Positions 54,767-63,975 of a stretch of 64,000 nt of DNA are shown here, one piece after another (position 1 is the first letter of the stretch; each line of letters starts with the position of its first letter). Below the pieces are notes generated by a model. That model saw only the letters and a program-made list of their open reading frames with translations, made no database searches and had not been told where the DNA came from. The position numbers were made by a program, and so were the translations under genes. Source of the DNA: Candidatus Chloroploca sp. Khr17 (lineage in GTDB: Bacteria > Chloroflexota > Chloroflexia > Chloroflexales > Chloroflexaceae); assembly GCF_004138165.1 (NCBI RefSeq), contig NZ_RYFF01000005.1, positions 1 to 64,000 of the forward strand, written 5' to 3'.

Positions 54767-55571
54767 AAGCTCTAATGATGGTTCCGCTCGCTAGGGGGGT
54801 ACCGCTTACTGCTGCAGCCAGATTTCCCGGGGTTGGTCCGATCAACTGAACTTCGAGCCCTGGGCAGGCCGTCACGAGGCGCCACATCAGTTCGAGTTTG
54901 CTGCGCATCCCGCCGGTGACATCGACCCCGTGTGACCCTGAAGCCCCGTGCAACACGGTGGCAAGATTGTCGGCACTGATCACGGGAATGCGCGTCGCCG
55001 CCGGGTCGCGGTGCGGATCAGCCGTATAGACCGCATCTTCGCCTACGAGAATGATCCGGTTGGGGGCGATGTTGCTGTTCAGCGCCAGATGCGCGAGCAG
55101 CAACTCGGTCGAGATGATCGCCGTCCCCTGCTGATGATCAAAGGCGACATCACCGTGGATCACGGGCAGCAACCCCTCTTCTAGGGCGTGTTCGACATGG
55201 CCTGTCGCCCACGACGCAATCTGGCCGCCCTCGGCCCAGAGCGTGGCCGAGGGCTGGAACGCCATCGCGGGCAGGCCAGCGTCGAGCAAGGCATCAACCA
55301 CAATGCGATTGAGGCGTAGCGCGGCACTGGCGGTCATCGCCAACCCAAATGGCTCAACCCCGGCGGCGCGACCGCGATGCACCCCGTAGCGGGTCGCCGC
55401 GACATGCCCAAATGAGCCACTGCCATGCCCCAGAAGCACGCGCACCTCGGGCCTAAGTTGGCGGGCCGCCGCTAGTTCAGCCGCCAGTTGCCGGATCACC
55501 GGCAGATCGGCCGCCTCCTCGCCGCGCTTATCAGTAATGACGGAACCACCAAGTTTGATAAAGGTATACAC
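54753..55571 (-). CDS. Isopentenyl phosphate kinase
   Basis: A 272-residue amino-acid-kinase-fold enzyme. FIKLGGSVITDK (residues 4-15) and LLGHGSGSFGHVAATRYG with the substrate-binding His (about 47-63) are hallmark IPK motifs. GGMRSKLELMW contains the nucleotide-binding Lys/Ser region. IPK phosphorylates isopentenyl phosphate to the diphosphate, the last step of the archaeal-type mevalonate pathway, which is known from a few Chloroflexi. Upstream pathway genes are not in the window. A UbiA prenyltransferase gene lies just upstream on the same strand. Confidence 0.85.
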   Translation of the reverse strand: MYTFIKLGGSVITDKRGEEAADLPVIRQLAAELAAARQLRPEVRVLLGHGSGSFGHVAATRYGVHRGRAAGVEPFGLAMTASAALRLNRIVVDALLDAGLPAMAFQPSATLWAEGGQIASWATGHVEHALEEGLLPVIHGDVAFDHQQGTAIISTELLLAHLALNSNIAPNRIILVGEDAVYTADPHRDPAATRIPVISADNLATVLHGASGSHGVDVTGGMRSKLELMWRLVTACPGLEVQLIGPTPGNLAAAVSGTPLASGTIIRAYAPR

Positions 55572-55604
55572 ACCGCACCTGATGGCTACGCGGGCGCAAG
55601 CCCA

Positions 55605-56585
55605 CTAAAAAAAGAATAACACCCCAAGCACTGTGATTCCCCACAGCACCACACTGCTCGCCAACGGCCTATCGCGGAGCAACAGATCTTCGGGCGCGCC
55701 GCCTTCACCGCGTTGATAGATCAAATAGAGATACCGGAAGATCGCGTAGATCACAAACGGGATCGTCATCATCAACATTGGGTACGGTTCCTGCGGGGCC
55801 ACCGGGGCCAGAAAAGCGGTAATGCTGTAGGCCATAATGATGCTTGCCGTCACAATTGACATCATCTGGTCGAGCATTGGCACCGAATATTCCTGCAGAA
55901 TCCGGCGATGCTCACCTGCGCCCTGCTCAAGCAGGGTCAACTCGTGGCGCCGTTTGCCAATGCCGAGGAAGAGCGCCAGCAGGAGCATGCAGAGCAGCAG
56001 CCACGGGGTAATCTCGATATCCAGGACGGCGGCACCAGCTACGGCGCGCAAGACAAAACCAGCTGCAAGCACGAGGATATCAAAGATAACCACATTTTTG
56101 AGCCAGTAGGTATAGAGGAAGCCCTGAATGACAATATAAAGCACGAGCACCCCAAGAAAGTCGAGATCGAGCGGGGCGGGTGGCGGATCGCGATCAAGCA
56201 CGATGGCGAGCGGAATGATGGCAAGCATCAGCACGGCTGCTGCGGCGATGCCTATGCGTGGATCGAGACGCCCTGACGCAAAGGGTCGCTCACGTTTTTT
56301 AGGGTGGGCGCGATCCTTCTCGATATCAACGAGATCGTTGACCAGATAGATGGCACTGGCGGCCATCGAAAAGGCGATGAACGCCCCAATCACCCGCAAG
56401 AGTGGCCCGGGTCCCGCTTCACCCCAAAATTGCCAGAGGCGATCCTCAGAAAAAGCTAGGGCCGCAAAGACAAAAGCGTTTTTTACCCACTGCCGTGGAC
56501 GCATCGCTCGCAATAGTTCCCGCAAGGGATTGACGGTTCCCGTTGTGAGCGTCGGTGTCGCACGATCGGTCGAAACATTATTCAT
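55605..56585 (-). CDS. UbiA family prenyltransferase (decaprenyl-phosphate phosphoribosyltransferase-like)
   Basis: A 326-residue membrane protein with about eight to nine helices. The first Asp-rich motif is NDLVDIEKDRAHPKKRERP (about residues 84-102), the second lies near GIGKRRHEL. MRPRQWVKNAFVFAAL at the start is typical of the Rv3806c-like branch, which transfers phosphoribose to polyprenyl phosphate. The acceptor in this host is unknown. The start at 56585 is preferred to the upstream open frame to 56675. Confidence 0.8.
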   Translation of the reverse strand: MNNVSTDRATPTLTTGTVNPLRELLRAMRPRQWVKNAFVFAALAFSEDRLWQFWGEAGPGPLLRVIGAFIAFSMAASAIYLVNDLVDIEKDRAHPKKRERPFASGRLDPRIGIAAAAVLMLAIIPLAIVLDRDPPPAPLDLDFLGVLVLYIVIQGFLYTYWLKNVVIFDILVLAAGFVLRAVAGAAVLDIEITPWLLLCMLLLALFLGIGKRRHELTLLEQGAGEHRRILQEYSVPMLDQMMSIVTASIIMAYSITAFLAPVAPQEPYPMLMMTIPFVIYAIFRYLYLIYQRGEGGAPEDLLLRDRPLASSVVLWGITVLGVLFFF

Positions 56586-56762
56586 ACAGCGTAAGAGGGT
56601 TACTGTGGTATCATGCCTCAAGATTGTATATACTATGCACAGGGGATTGTACTGCATATCTGCGTTATGCGTCAATCACCTTAAACTTTCGCGCCCCTGC
56701 GCCTCTGCGTCAAATAACCCGACGTATTTGCAAGGTATTGGATCCAGCCTGGAGACAGACCA

Positions 56763-57359
56763 ATGCAAGAACTCTTGATCGCGACCCGCAATCCCGGCAA
56801 ATTGCGCGAGTTTGCGGCCATTTTTGCCGGACTCGATCTGCAGTTGCGGACGCTTGATGAGTTGGGCATTGTCGATGAAGTGGATGAGACGGGGGCTACA
56901 TTTGCCGCCAATGCGACCCTCAAAGCTGAACAGTATCGTGACCTGAGCGGTTTGCCGACGCTTGCCGATGATAGTGGCCTCGAAGTGGCGGTGCTCAATG
57001 GGGCACCGGGCGTCTATTCGGCGCGCTATGGCGGCGTCACCGGTGAGGCCCAGTTATGCTATCTGCTTGACCAGTTGCGTGATGTGCCCTGGCATGCGCG
57101 CCTCGCCCGGTTTGTCTGCGTGATTGCCCTGGCCCATCCCTCGCATCCAACCGAACTGGTGGAAGGGGTGCTGCCAGGGGTGATCGAGTGTGAGCCAAAA
57201 GGCACCGAGGGCTTTGGCTATGATCCGCTCTTCTATCTGATTGATGAAGATAAGACGATGGCTGAATTGCCCCCCGAACGGAAGAATGCTATCAGCCATC
57301 GTGCCCGCGCTGCCCACGCTGCCCGCGCGATCCTCGCTCACTGGTTCAGTCCACAGTAA
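56763..57359 (+). CDS. rdgB: dITP/XTP pyrophosphatase (RdgB/HAM1)
   Basis: A 198-residue HAM1 family enzyme that hydrolyses dITP and XTP to monophosphates, removing deaminated purines. Motifs: LLIATRNPGKLREF (residues 4-17), ADDSGLEV (about 67-74), GAPGVYSARYGG (about 80-91) and GFGYDPLFYL (about 152-161). Family length is normal. GGAG lies eight bases before the ATG. Confidence 0.93.
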   Translation: MQELLIATRNPGKLREFAAIFAGLDLQLRTLDELGIVDEVDETGATFAANATLKAEQYRDLSGLPTLADDSGLEVAVLNGAPGVYSARYGGVTGEAQLCYLLDQLRDVPWHARLARFVCVIALAHPSHPTELVEGVLPGVIECEPKGTEGFGYDPLFYLIDEDKTMAELPPERKNAISHRARAAHAARAILAHWFSPQ

Positions 57360-57374
57360 CAAGGCGCTGAAAAC

Positions 57375-57408
57375 AATCACCGCGAAGCCTCAGGGCTTCG
57401 CGGTGATT
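57375..57408. terminator. Bidirectional terminator between rdgB and rpmB
   Basis: AATCACCGCGAAGCC-TCAG-GGCTTCGCGGTGATT: a perfect 15-bp stem with a four-base loop between two convergent genes. Confidence 0.75.
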
Positions 57409-57474
57409 CGGTGGAAAATTCCTATTGCATCGGCTCTGGCGTTCGGCTATAATGGGCAACGCTGTGGCCGGTGC

Positions 57475-57660
57475 TTAACGAACTTTAGACATCGTACGAA
57501 TACACTGCGTACACGCCTTGACTTGTACCGACGAACCGTCCTTGTTGGTGATGGTTGTCTTCTGAATGTTGGGCCGCCACATCCGGTTTGTGCGACGTTT
57601 CGAGAAGCTGACGTTGTGACCGAAGGATGGCTTTTTTCCGCAGATTTGACACTTTGCCAT
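57475..57660 (-). CDS. rpmB: 50S ribosomal protein L28 (bL28)
   Basis: A 61-residue ribosomal protein, the normal length. [20 protein letters not shown] carries the first zinc CxxC pair; [10 protein letters not shown] carries the second. [16 protein letters not shown] is the conserved core. It is monocistronic and convergent with rdgB. Confidence 0.95.
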   Translation of the reverse strand: MAKCQICGKKPSFGHNVSFSKRRTNRMWRPNIQKTTITNKDGSSVQVKACTQCIRTMSKVR

Positions 57661-57885
57661 TGGGTAACTCCAGGCTTTTGTTTACAAGGATTTCAGGATA
57701 CTGATTTTTTCTTGCGAGCGACGGTTAGCATCTTGCGTATCCGCGCACAAACAGATATCCGCACACCTTGTTCAATAGATGCACATCTCTGCGAGACTAT
57801 ACCATACTGATGGATCTTTGGCAAACCAATGCTTCTGGGCGCGCTTTGCGATAAAGGTTGTAGGGCAGATCGGTAGGTTCTTTTC

Positions 57886-58740
57886 ATGACCAAGATTAAG
57901 ATTGTGACCGATGGATCGGCGGATATTCCTCCTGATATAGCCCATGAATTGGGTATTGAGGTCGTGCCAATTCTCGCTCATGTTGACGAGAAGGTGTATC
58001 GGGTTGGTATCGACCTGAGTGATGATCAACTCTATGATCTTATTGTGAGTGGTCATCACCGGGTGCGGATGGCAACCCCTTCCTCTTCGGTCTTCGAGCA
58101 GGTCTATCGGAGCATGATCGGGACGGTGGATTATGTCTTTTCGATCCATCTGGGTACTCGTCTTGGTTCGGTGCTTGGTGAGGCTGTGGCCGCCAAGCAG
58201 CGCCTCCCCGCTAGTACGACGCGTTTGCAACTGGTTGATAGCAAGTCGACGTCGCTTGGCCTCGGTTCGGTGGCGATCAGTGCTGCCAGCGCCGCCGCTG
58301 ATGGTGCCCATCCCGAGGAGGTCAGCCGTTTGATCCACGCGACGATCCGCCATACGCACGTGGTCTTTTTTGTCGATACCATGGAGTATCTTGAGGTCAC
58401 TGGCCGCCTGACGCTCGCTGGGTCGGTGCTTGGCTCGATGCAGCGCATCAAGCCGCTGATGATCCTCGATGAGGGCGAGATTGTGCCCTACGAGCGTACC
58501 CGTACGCGCGCGAAGGCGATCGAGGGCCTCTTTACCTTTGTTGAGGATTTTCCCCGTGTCCAGGATGTGATCGTGCTCTATGCGACAACCCCCGAAGATG
58601 TTGAGAAGTTGCTTGAGAAGCTCGATCCTATTTTTCCTCGTGAACGCGTGCAGGTGGCGCGCTTTGGCCCCGCCGTTGCCGCGCATCTCGGCCCCGGTGC
58701 GATGGGGGTGACGGTCTTTGAGGGTTTTGAAGAGGGTTAG
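57886..58740 (+). CDS. DegV family fatty-acid-binding protein
   Basis: A 284-residue DegV protein. KIVTDGSADIPPDIAHELGIEVVPI at the N-terminus, TPSSSVFEQVYRSM and STSLGLGSVAISAA (lipid-binding Ser region) are typical. GRLTLAGSVLGSMQRIKPLMIL is the conserved second block. Some members present fatty acids to FakA kinases; no FakA is seen nearby. It ends just before recG (21 bases). Confidence 0.88.
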   Translation: MTKIKIVTDGSADIPPDIAHELGIEVVPILAHVDEKVYRVGIDLSDDQLYDLIVSGHHRVRMATPSSSVFEQVYRSMIGTVDYVFSIHLGTRLGSVLGEAVAAKQRLPASTTRLQLVDSKSTSLGLGSVAISAASAAADGAHPEEVSRLIHATIRHTHVVFFVDTMEYLEVTGRLTLAGSVLGSMQRIKPLMILDEGEIVPYERTRTRAKAIEGLFTFVEDFPRVQDVIVLYATTPEDVEKLLEKLDPIFPRERVQVARFGPAVAAHLGPGAMGVTVFEGFEEG

Positions 58741-58761
58741 GGCGGCGCTACGTTGGGGGTT

Positions 58762-61308
58762 ATGCAGGATCGCGACCATATTATTAGCCTCGGGCGTCTC
58801 CTCGCCGCTGAGTTGCGCCGGGGGTGCGATGATACCGCTGCCGAGCATGGCCTCGACCACTTCCTTGCGCAGTGGCAGGCTCAGGCTGCTGGTGCGCTCG
58901 ATCTCCCTGCCGTTCAGGCGACCTTTGCCCTGCTCGCTGAGTATGGGGCGCAGTCAGTCCTTGAGCGCCGTGCCCGCGTGACCCGCGCTGTCGAGGATCT
59001 GCGCGGGCTCTTTCGGCACGAGACTCCGCCTCCTCCGCCCGCGCCACCGGCTAAAAAGAAGCGTACGCGTCCGCCCGCTGCGCCTCCTCAACCACCCGCG
59101 CTCGTTCGCACTGCCGCCGATCTCGCGCTCGCTGATCCCCTCGATCTGGTGCCGGGGATCGAGCGCCGTGACGTTACCGCGTTTCGTCGCCTTGGCCTTA
59201 AGACCGTTGAGGATCTGCTCTACCATGTGCCCCATCGCTACGATGATTTTTCGTCGCAGCGCGGCATTGCCGATCTTGAAGTCGGTGCGGTTGGGACGCT
59301 TATTGCTGAAGTAAGCGATGTCCGGCTCGTCGGCGGTGGGCCGCGTTCACGGGTGGAGGTGACGTTTCGTGATCCGAGTGGCACGATCCGGGCGATCTTT
59401 TTTAATCAGCCCTGGTTGCCCAAGCAGTTGACCGTCGGACGCCAGATTGTGCTCAGTGGCAAGGTGTCGTCTTATCAGGGGCTGCGCCAGATGACGAGTC
59501 CGACCTGGGAGCCGTATGTGCCTGATGGGACGATGCTTCATACCGGGCGCCTCGTGCCCGTCCATCCGCTCAGCAAGGGTCTGCACGAGCGCAATGCGCG
59601 CAAGACGATTAAGTTTGTTGTTGATGCGCTGACGCCGCGCATCGTTGATCATCTGCCCGAAATGAGTCGCCAGCGCTGCAAGCTGTTGCCCCTCGGCGAG
59701 GCGTTGGCGCAGATCCATTATCCTGATACGCCCGAGCAGTTGCAACAGGCGCGTACCCGCCTCGGGTTCGATGAGTTCCTCTTTATTCAGCTCGGGGTGC
59801 TGCAGCGCAAGTTGCTCTGGCAGGGCGAACTTGGCTACCAGTTGACGTTTCTCCCCGATCTCCATCAGCAGTTGCTGGATCATGTTGGCTTTCGCCTGAC
59901 CAAGGCCCAGCAGCGCGTGCTTGACGAAATCTTCCGCGATATGGCCCGGCCCCTCCCGATGGCCCGTTTGCTCCAGGGCGATGTTGGTTCGGGCAAGACG
60001 GTGGTGGCGGCGGCGGCGCTGGTGCAGGCGATTGGCAATGGCTTTCAGGGGGCGTTGATGGCCCCCACCGAAATCCTGGCTGAACAGCACTACAAGGGGC
60101 TTAAACAGTTGCTTGGCAAGCTCGCGGTGCCCCGGGCCGCTCGCCAAGAGGCCGAAGGTGAGACGTGGAAGGATCGCCTTGCGCCTGAAGAAGCCGCCAA
60201 ACTCGCCGAGATTAAGGCGCTGCTCGGGATGACCGATGAGGAAGATATGGCCGGTCAGGGTGTCCGGGTCGCGCTCTTGACCGGCAGTCTCGGTATCAGG
60301 GCGCGCCGACGGGTGCTCGAGGGCATTGCCAATGGTGAGATCGATCTGGTTATCGGGACGCACGCGCTCATTACCGAAGGGGTGCGGTTTCAGTCGCTTG
60401 GTCTGGTGGTGGTTGATGAGCAGCACCGCTTTGGCGTCGAGCAGCGTCAACGTCTGCGTGATAAGGGCTTTAATCCCCATTTGCTCGTGATGACGGCGAC
60501 GCCGATTCCGCGTACACTGACGATGACCATCTATGGCGATCTCGATACCTCGATCCTCGATGAGTTGCCGCCGGGCCGCGAGCCGATCCGTACGCGCTGG
60601 GTGCGCAAGGCGGAACGCTCGAAAGCCTATCGCCACCTGCGCCGCGAAATCGAGCAGGGCCGCCAGGCTTTTGTGATCTGTCCCCTCGTCGAAGAGAGTG
60701 AGAAGGTCGATCTGCCGTCGGCGGAAGAGATGTACGAAACGCTGCAAGGCTCGGTCTTCCCCGATCTGCGTGTGACTCTGCTGCACGGGCGGATGTTGCC
60801 ACGCGAGAAGGACGAGGTGATGCTGGCGTTTCGTGACCACGCCTACGATATCATGGTCGCAACGGCAGTGATCGAGGTTGGCATTGATATTCCCAATGCC
60901 TCGACAATTCTGATCGAAGGGGCCGAACGGTTTGGTCTGGCCCAGTTGCACCAGTTTCGTGGCCGCGTTGGACGGGGCGCACACAAGAGCTATTGCATCC
61001 TGATCAGTGATAAAGATGATAATGCCATCACGCGCCAGCGCCTCGAAGCGATGGAACAGACCAACGATGGCTTCAAGCTCTCGGAGGTTGATCTGCAACT
61101 GCGTGGCCCCGGTGAGTTCTTTGGCACGCGCCAGAGTGGGACGCCGGATCTGAAGGTCGCTCGCTTGGCCGATACCCGTCTGCTCTACGCCGCTCGCAAT
61201 GAAGCTGAGTTGATTCTGAACGATGATGTCCGTTTGAGCAAGCCTGAACATGCCCTTTTGAAACAGAAAGTAGACGCCTTCTGGGCCGAAGCCGCGAAGG
61301 CGGGATGA
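58762..61308 (+). CDS. recG: ATP-dependent DNA helicase RecG
   Basis: An 848-residue RecG that reverses stalled replication forks. An extended N-terminal part (about residues 1-120) contains a proline-rich linker (PPPPPAPPAKKKRTRPPAAP). The wedge/OB domain follows; Walker A is GDVGSGKTVVAAAAL (about 411-425), motif II DEQHRFGVEQR (about 551-561) and motif VI QFRGRVGRGAHKSYC. It is longer than the usual 690-residue RecG because of the N-terminal extension, often seen in Chloroflexi. An ATG at 58762 is chosen over TTG three codons before. Confidence 0.93.
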   Translation: MQDRDHIISLGRLLAAELRRGCDDTAAEHGLDHFLAQWQAQAAGALDLPAVQATFALLAEYGAQSVLERRARVTRAVEDLRGLFRHETPPPPPAPPAKKKRTRPPAAPPQPPALVRTAADLALADPLDLVPGIERRDVTAFRRLGLKTVEDLLYHVPHRYDDFSSQRGIADLEVGAVGTLIAEVSDVRLVGGGPRSRVEVTFRDPSGTIRAIFFNQPWLPKQLTVGRQIVLSGKVSSYQGLRQMTSPTWEPYVPDGTMLHTGRLVPVHPLSKGLHERNARKTIKFVVDALTPRIVDHLPEMSRQRCKLLPLGEALAQIHYPDTPEQLQQARTRLGFDEFLFIQLGVLQRKLLWQGELGYQLTFLPDLHQQLLDHVGFRLTKAQQRVLDEIFRDMARPLPMARLLQGDVGSGKTVVAAAALVQAIGNGFQGALMAPTEILAEQHYKGLKQLLGKLAVPRAARQEAEGETWKDRLAPEEAAKLAEIKALLGMTDEEDMAGQGVRVALLTGSLGIRARRRVLEGIANGEIDLVIGTHALITEGVRFQSLGLVVVDEQHRFGVEQRQRLRDKGFNPHLLVMTATPIPRTLTMTIYGDLDTSILDELPPGREPIRTRWVRKAERSKAYRHLRREIEQGRQAFVICPLVEESEKVDLPSAEEMYETLQGSVFPDLRVTLLHGRMLPREKDEVMLAFRDHAYDIMVATAVIEVGIDIPNASTILIEGAERFGLAQLHQFRGRVGRGAHKSYCILISDKDDNAITRQRLEAMEQTNDGFKLSEVDLQLRGPGEFFGTRQSGTPDLKVARLADTRLLYAARNEAELILNDDVRLSKPEHALLKQKVDAFWAEAAKAG

Positions 61309-61315
61309 ACATTTC

Positions 61316-62608
61316 ATGCATACACTTTCCCTGCCAGCGTTGCCAGGTGGGGCGGCGGTGGTTACACGGTGGCTCGTTGACCCCGATGCCCAGGTGACCG
61401 TGGGCACGCCCCTCGTGATTGTGGTTACGTCGTCGGTCGAGGTGCTCATTCCTGCCGATACGACCGGGCGCCTGTGCGATCCTGTTCCCACAGGGATGCG
61501 CATCGCCCCTGGCGCAATTCTGGCCCGTATCGAGGCTGAGCCTGCGTCGGCCTTGCCTGCTGCCCCTGCGCGCTGCAAAGCGACCCCGCTGGCTCGCCGC
61601 ATCGCGCTGGCGCACGGCCTTGCGTTGCATCAGATCACCGGCACTGGCCCGCACGGCCAGATCCGGGCCGCTGATCTGCGTGTCCTGCTGCACCCGCCCG
61701 CGACGCTGGCTGCCGAGCATCCTCCTGCGGAGACCGGGGAGGATGGGCAATGGCAGCCTCAGGACGGTACGCCTCTTCCCCTCACCGGCACTGGCCCGCA
61801 CGGCCAGATCCGGGCCGCCGATCTGCGTGTCCTGCCGCACCCGCCGCCCGCGACGCTAGCTGCCGCGCATCCTCCTGCGGAGACCGGGGAGGATGGGCAA
61901 TGGCAACCTCAGGACGGTACGCCTCTTCCCCACCTCACCGATAATGAGCGGGATCCCAGTTGCCCTGATGCGGTCCCGCAACCAGCACTTACCCCCATCT
62001 CAATTGATCCTGCGCCCGACCTGCGTCCGGTTGCCACGGTGACGATGGCGTTTGACGCAACAGCCACGCTCGCAGCGAGTGCTGCTTTGCCTGCGCATCT
62101 CGCCCGTCTGGAAGTCACGCCCTTGCTTGCCCCGGTGGTGCTTGAAGCGCTTGCCGCGTTGCTTCCGGCCTACCCGTTGCTCAACGGTGTGCCTAGTGAA
62201 GATGGCAACCTTGTTTTGCGGCGGCGCCTGCACCTTGCCGTTGGCTTGCCAGGCACTGTGCGCTACCAATGGCATCTCGTGCATGATGCTGGCGATCTCA
62301 ATCAACGTGGCCTGACCAGAGCCCTTGCGCACCAGTCGGTTTCCGCGCTCGATGAGGCGACCTTTGCCGTCGTTTTTCGGCCCGAAGGCGCTGCTGGTTG
62401 GCAAGGGATGCCGCCGTTGCCGCATTGCCTGGTTGCCGTGAGTGTCACGCCGCCGGTGCGACGCCTGATTGTCGTCAACGACAGCCTGGCGATTCGGCCT
62501 GTTGGCGTATTGACCATCAGCTACGATGCCCGTATCATTGATGAGCAACTGGCGAACACCTTTCTGCGTACCCTCTGTGCGCACCTTGAAGCGCCGTCAA
62601 CGCGATAA
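61316..62608 (+). CDS. Degenerate E2-like (dihydrolipoamide acyltransferase-related) protein
   Basis: A 430-residue protein with E2 architecture but missing key residues. The lipoyl-like domain (residues 1-75) has VVTSSVEVLIPAD where E2 proteins have the lipoyl lysine (ETDKA). The peripheral-subunit-binding domain is clear (ATPLARRIALAHGL then ITGTGPHGQIRAADL, about 88-122). Its second half plus a linker is tandemly duplicated (147-bp units). The C-terminal domain ends SYDARIIDEQLANTFLRTL where E2 enzymes have the catalytic DHR; the His is Ala. It is probably not an acyltransferase. It sits between recG and hisS. Confidence 0.75.
   Translation: MHTLSLPALPGGAAVVTRWLVDPDAQVTVGTPLVIVVTSSVEVLIPADTTGRLCDPVPTGMRIAPGAILARIEAEPASALPAAPARCKATPLARRIALAHGLALHQITGTGPHGQIRAADLRVLLHPPATLAAEHPPAETGEDGQWQPQDGTPLPLTGTGPHGQIRAADLRVLPHPPPATLAAAHPPAETGEDGQWQPQDGTPLPHLTDNERDPSCPDAVPQPALTPISIDPAPDLRPVATVTMAFDATATLAASAALPAHLARLEVTPLLAPVVLEALAALLPAYPLLNGVPSEDGNLVLRRRLHLAVGLPGTVRYQWHLVHDAGDLNQRGLTRALAHQSVSALDEATFAVVFRPEGAAGWQGMPPLPHCLVAVSVTPPVRRLIVVNDSLAIRPVGVLTISYDARIIDEQLANTFLRTLCAHLEAPSTR
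61637..61930 (+). repeat. Tandem 147-bp duplication in the E2-like gene
   Basis: Units 61637-61783 and 61784-61930 differ at only a few bases; the second has an extra proline codon and lacks another triplet. The reading frame is preserved. High identity shows a recent event. Confidence 0.85.
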
Positions 62609-62617
62609 AGTAGAGAC

Positions 62618-63919
62618 ATGGCAAAAGTACAAAATATCAAAGGCATGCGCGACCATCTGCCCCAGGCGATGTTGCTCCGGCAGCACATCCTGACGGTGGT
62701 GCAACGCGTCTGTGAGCGTCACGGTTTTGATCCGCTGCAAACACCGGTGATCGAGTATGCCGAAGTGCTTGAAGGCAAACTCGGCGACGACGAGAAGCTC
62801 ATCTACCGGTTTGAAGACCACGGCGGGCGGAGTTTGGCGCTCCGGTATGATCAGACAGTTCCCCTGGCCCGGGTGGTCGCGCAGTATGCGGGCCAACTCG
62901 CCTTCCCGTGGCGTCGGTACGCCTATGGGCCGAGTTACCGTGGCGAACGACCGGCCCGTGGGCGCTACCGCGAGTTTTATCAGTTTGATGCCGATATTGT
63001 CGGGAGCAGTTCACCGCTGGCCGACGCCGAGATTGTCACCCTCTTGAGCGAGGCGCTGGCCGAACTTGGCTTTCCCGACTTTGTCACCTTGCTCAACCAC
63101 CGCCAAGTGATCGGCGGCATTGCCCGTGCCAGCGGCCTTGATGAAACAGCGGCGGGCGGCGTCTACCGGGCCATTGACAAATTCGACAAACTTGGCGCAA
63201 GCGGGGTTGGCGAGGAACTTGTACGGATGGGCGTCAACATCACGGCAACCGAGCAGATCCTCACCCTCGTGCAGACCGAAGGTTTACCTGCGACCGTGCT
63301 GGCGACCCTGCGCGAGCACCTGGCAAGTGACGAGCGAGCCGTGGCCGCGCTCGACAACCTGCAGGCAATCATCGCAGCGCTTGAGGCAATGGGTGTCTCC
63401 CCCAAGCGCTATCGCATCGCTCCACGGCTTGCCCGTGGGCTCTCGTACTACACCGGCCTCGTCTTCGAGACCATCACCCCGCACTGGCCGGAAGGCTCAT
63501 TGCTTGGCGGTGGCCGCTACGACGAACTGATCGGCCAGTTTGCTGGACGAGCGATTCCGACGGTCGGGCTCGCCTTTGGCCTTGATCGCCTGCACGACGT
63601 TATGGAAGAGCTAGGACTTGGCCCGCGGTTGAACACAACCGCGACGGCCTTTGTCACAATCTTTGGTGCTGACCTGGCCGGCGAAGCGATGGCGCTTGCC
63701 AGTGAATTGCGTACCGGCGGGGTCAACACCTTGTTGAGCCTTGATCCAACCCAGGGCCTGGGCAAACAATTCAAAGAGGCCGACCGGAAAGGTGCCCGTT
63801 ACGCCCTCGTGCTTGGCCCCGACGAACGCGACCGCGGCGAAGTTGTGATCAAAGACCTGCGTGACGGCAGCCAGCGCAGCGTCGCCCGCGCAGACGTTGT
63901 CGCCGCATTGACCCCGTAG
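62618..63919 (+). CDS. hisS: Histidine--tRNA ligase
   Basis: A 433-residue class II synthetase. Motif 1 is near GFDPLQTPVIEYAEVL; motif 2 YGPSYRGERPARGRYREFYQFDADIVG; the histidine A box LARGLSYYTGLVFE; motif 3 PTVGLAFGLDRL. The C-terminal anticodon-binding domain starts near residue 330 (ATAFVTIFGADLAGEAM). Normal length. Ten bases after the E2-like gene. Confidence 0.95.
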   Translation: MAKVQNIKGMRDHLPQAMLLRQHILTVVQRVCERHGFDPLQTPVIEYAEVLEGKLGDDEKLIYRFEDHGGRSLALRYDQTVPLARVVAQYAGQLAFPWRRYAYGPSYRGERPARGRYREFYQFDADIVGSSSPLADAEIVTLLSEALAELGFPDFVTLLNHRQVIGGIARASGLDETAAGGVYRAIDKFDKLGASGVGEELVRMGVNITATEQILTLVQTEGLPATVLATLREHLASDERAVAALDNLQAIIAALEAMGVSPKRYRIAPRLARGLSYYTGLVFETITPHWPEGSLLGGGRYDELIGQFAGRAIPTVGLAFGLDRLHDVMEELGLGPRLNTTATAFVTIFGADLAGEAMALASELRTGGVNTLLSLDPTQGLGKQFKEADRKGARYALVLGPDERDRGEVVIKDLRDGSQRSVARADVVAALTP

Positions 63920-63975
63920 GGGCACGGCGCCGCCGTGCCCGAACCGCGCCGCCGCGCCCGCCGCCGTGCCCCTAC
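63916..63975. repeat. GC-rich palindromic repeat after hisS
   Basis: GTAGGGGCACGGCG and CGCCGTGCCCCTAC pair over 14 bases; an inner hairpin GGGCACGGC-GCC-GCCGTGCCC is nested. The hisS stop lies in the left arm. Related CCGCCGTGCC units continue to the end of the window. Likely a dispersed palindromic repeat acting as a terminator. Confidence 0.65.

Noticed and set aside
56600-56762. RNA gene or riboswitch between ubiA and rdgB
   Set aside because: Divergent promoter region of 160 bases with no conserved RNA motif that I recognise.
59347-61602. A 751-residue open frame on the minus strand
   Set aside because: It lies opposite recG, which has all helicase motifs; the minus frame is a codon-bias shadow. 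The same holds for long minus frames opposite the beta-helix genes (11450-13027, 17099-18670) and opposite hsdM (27911-28828).
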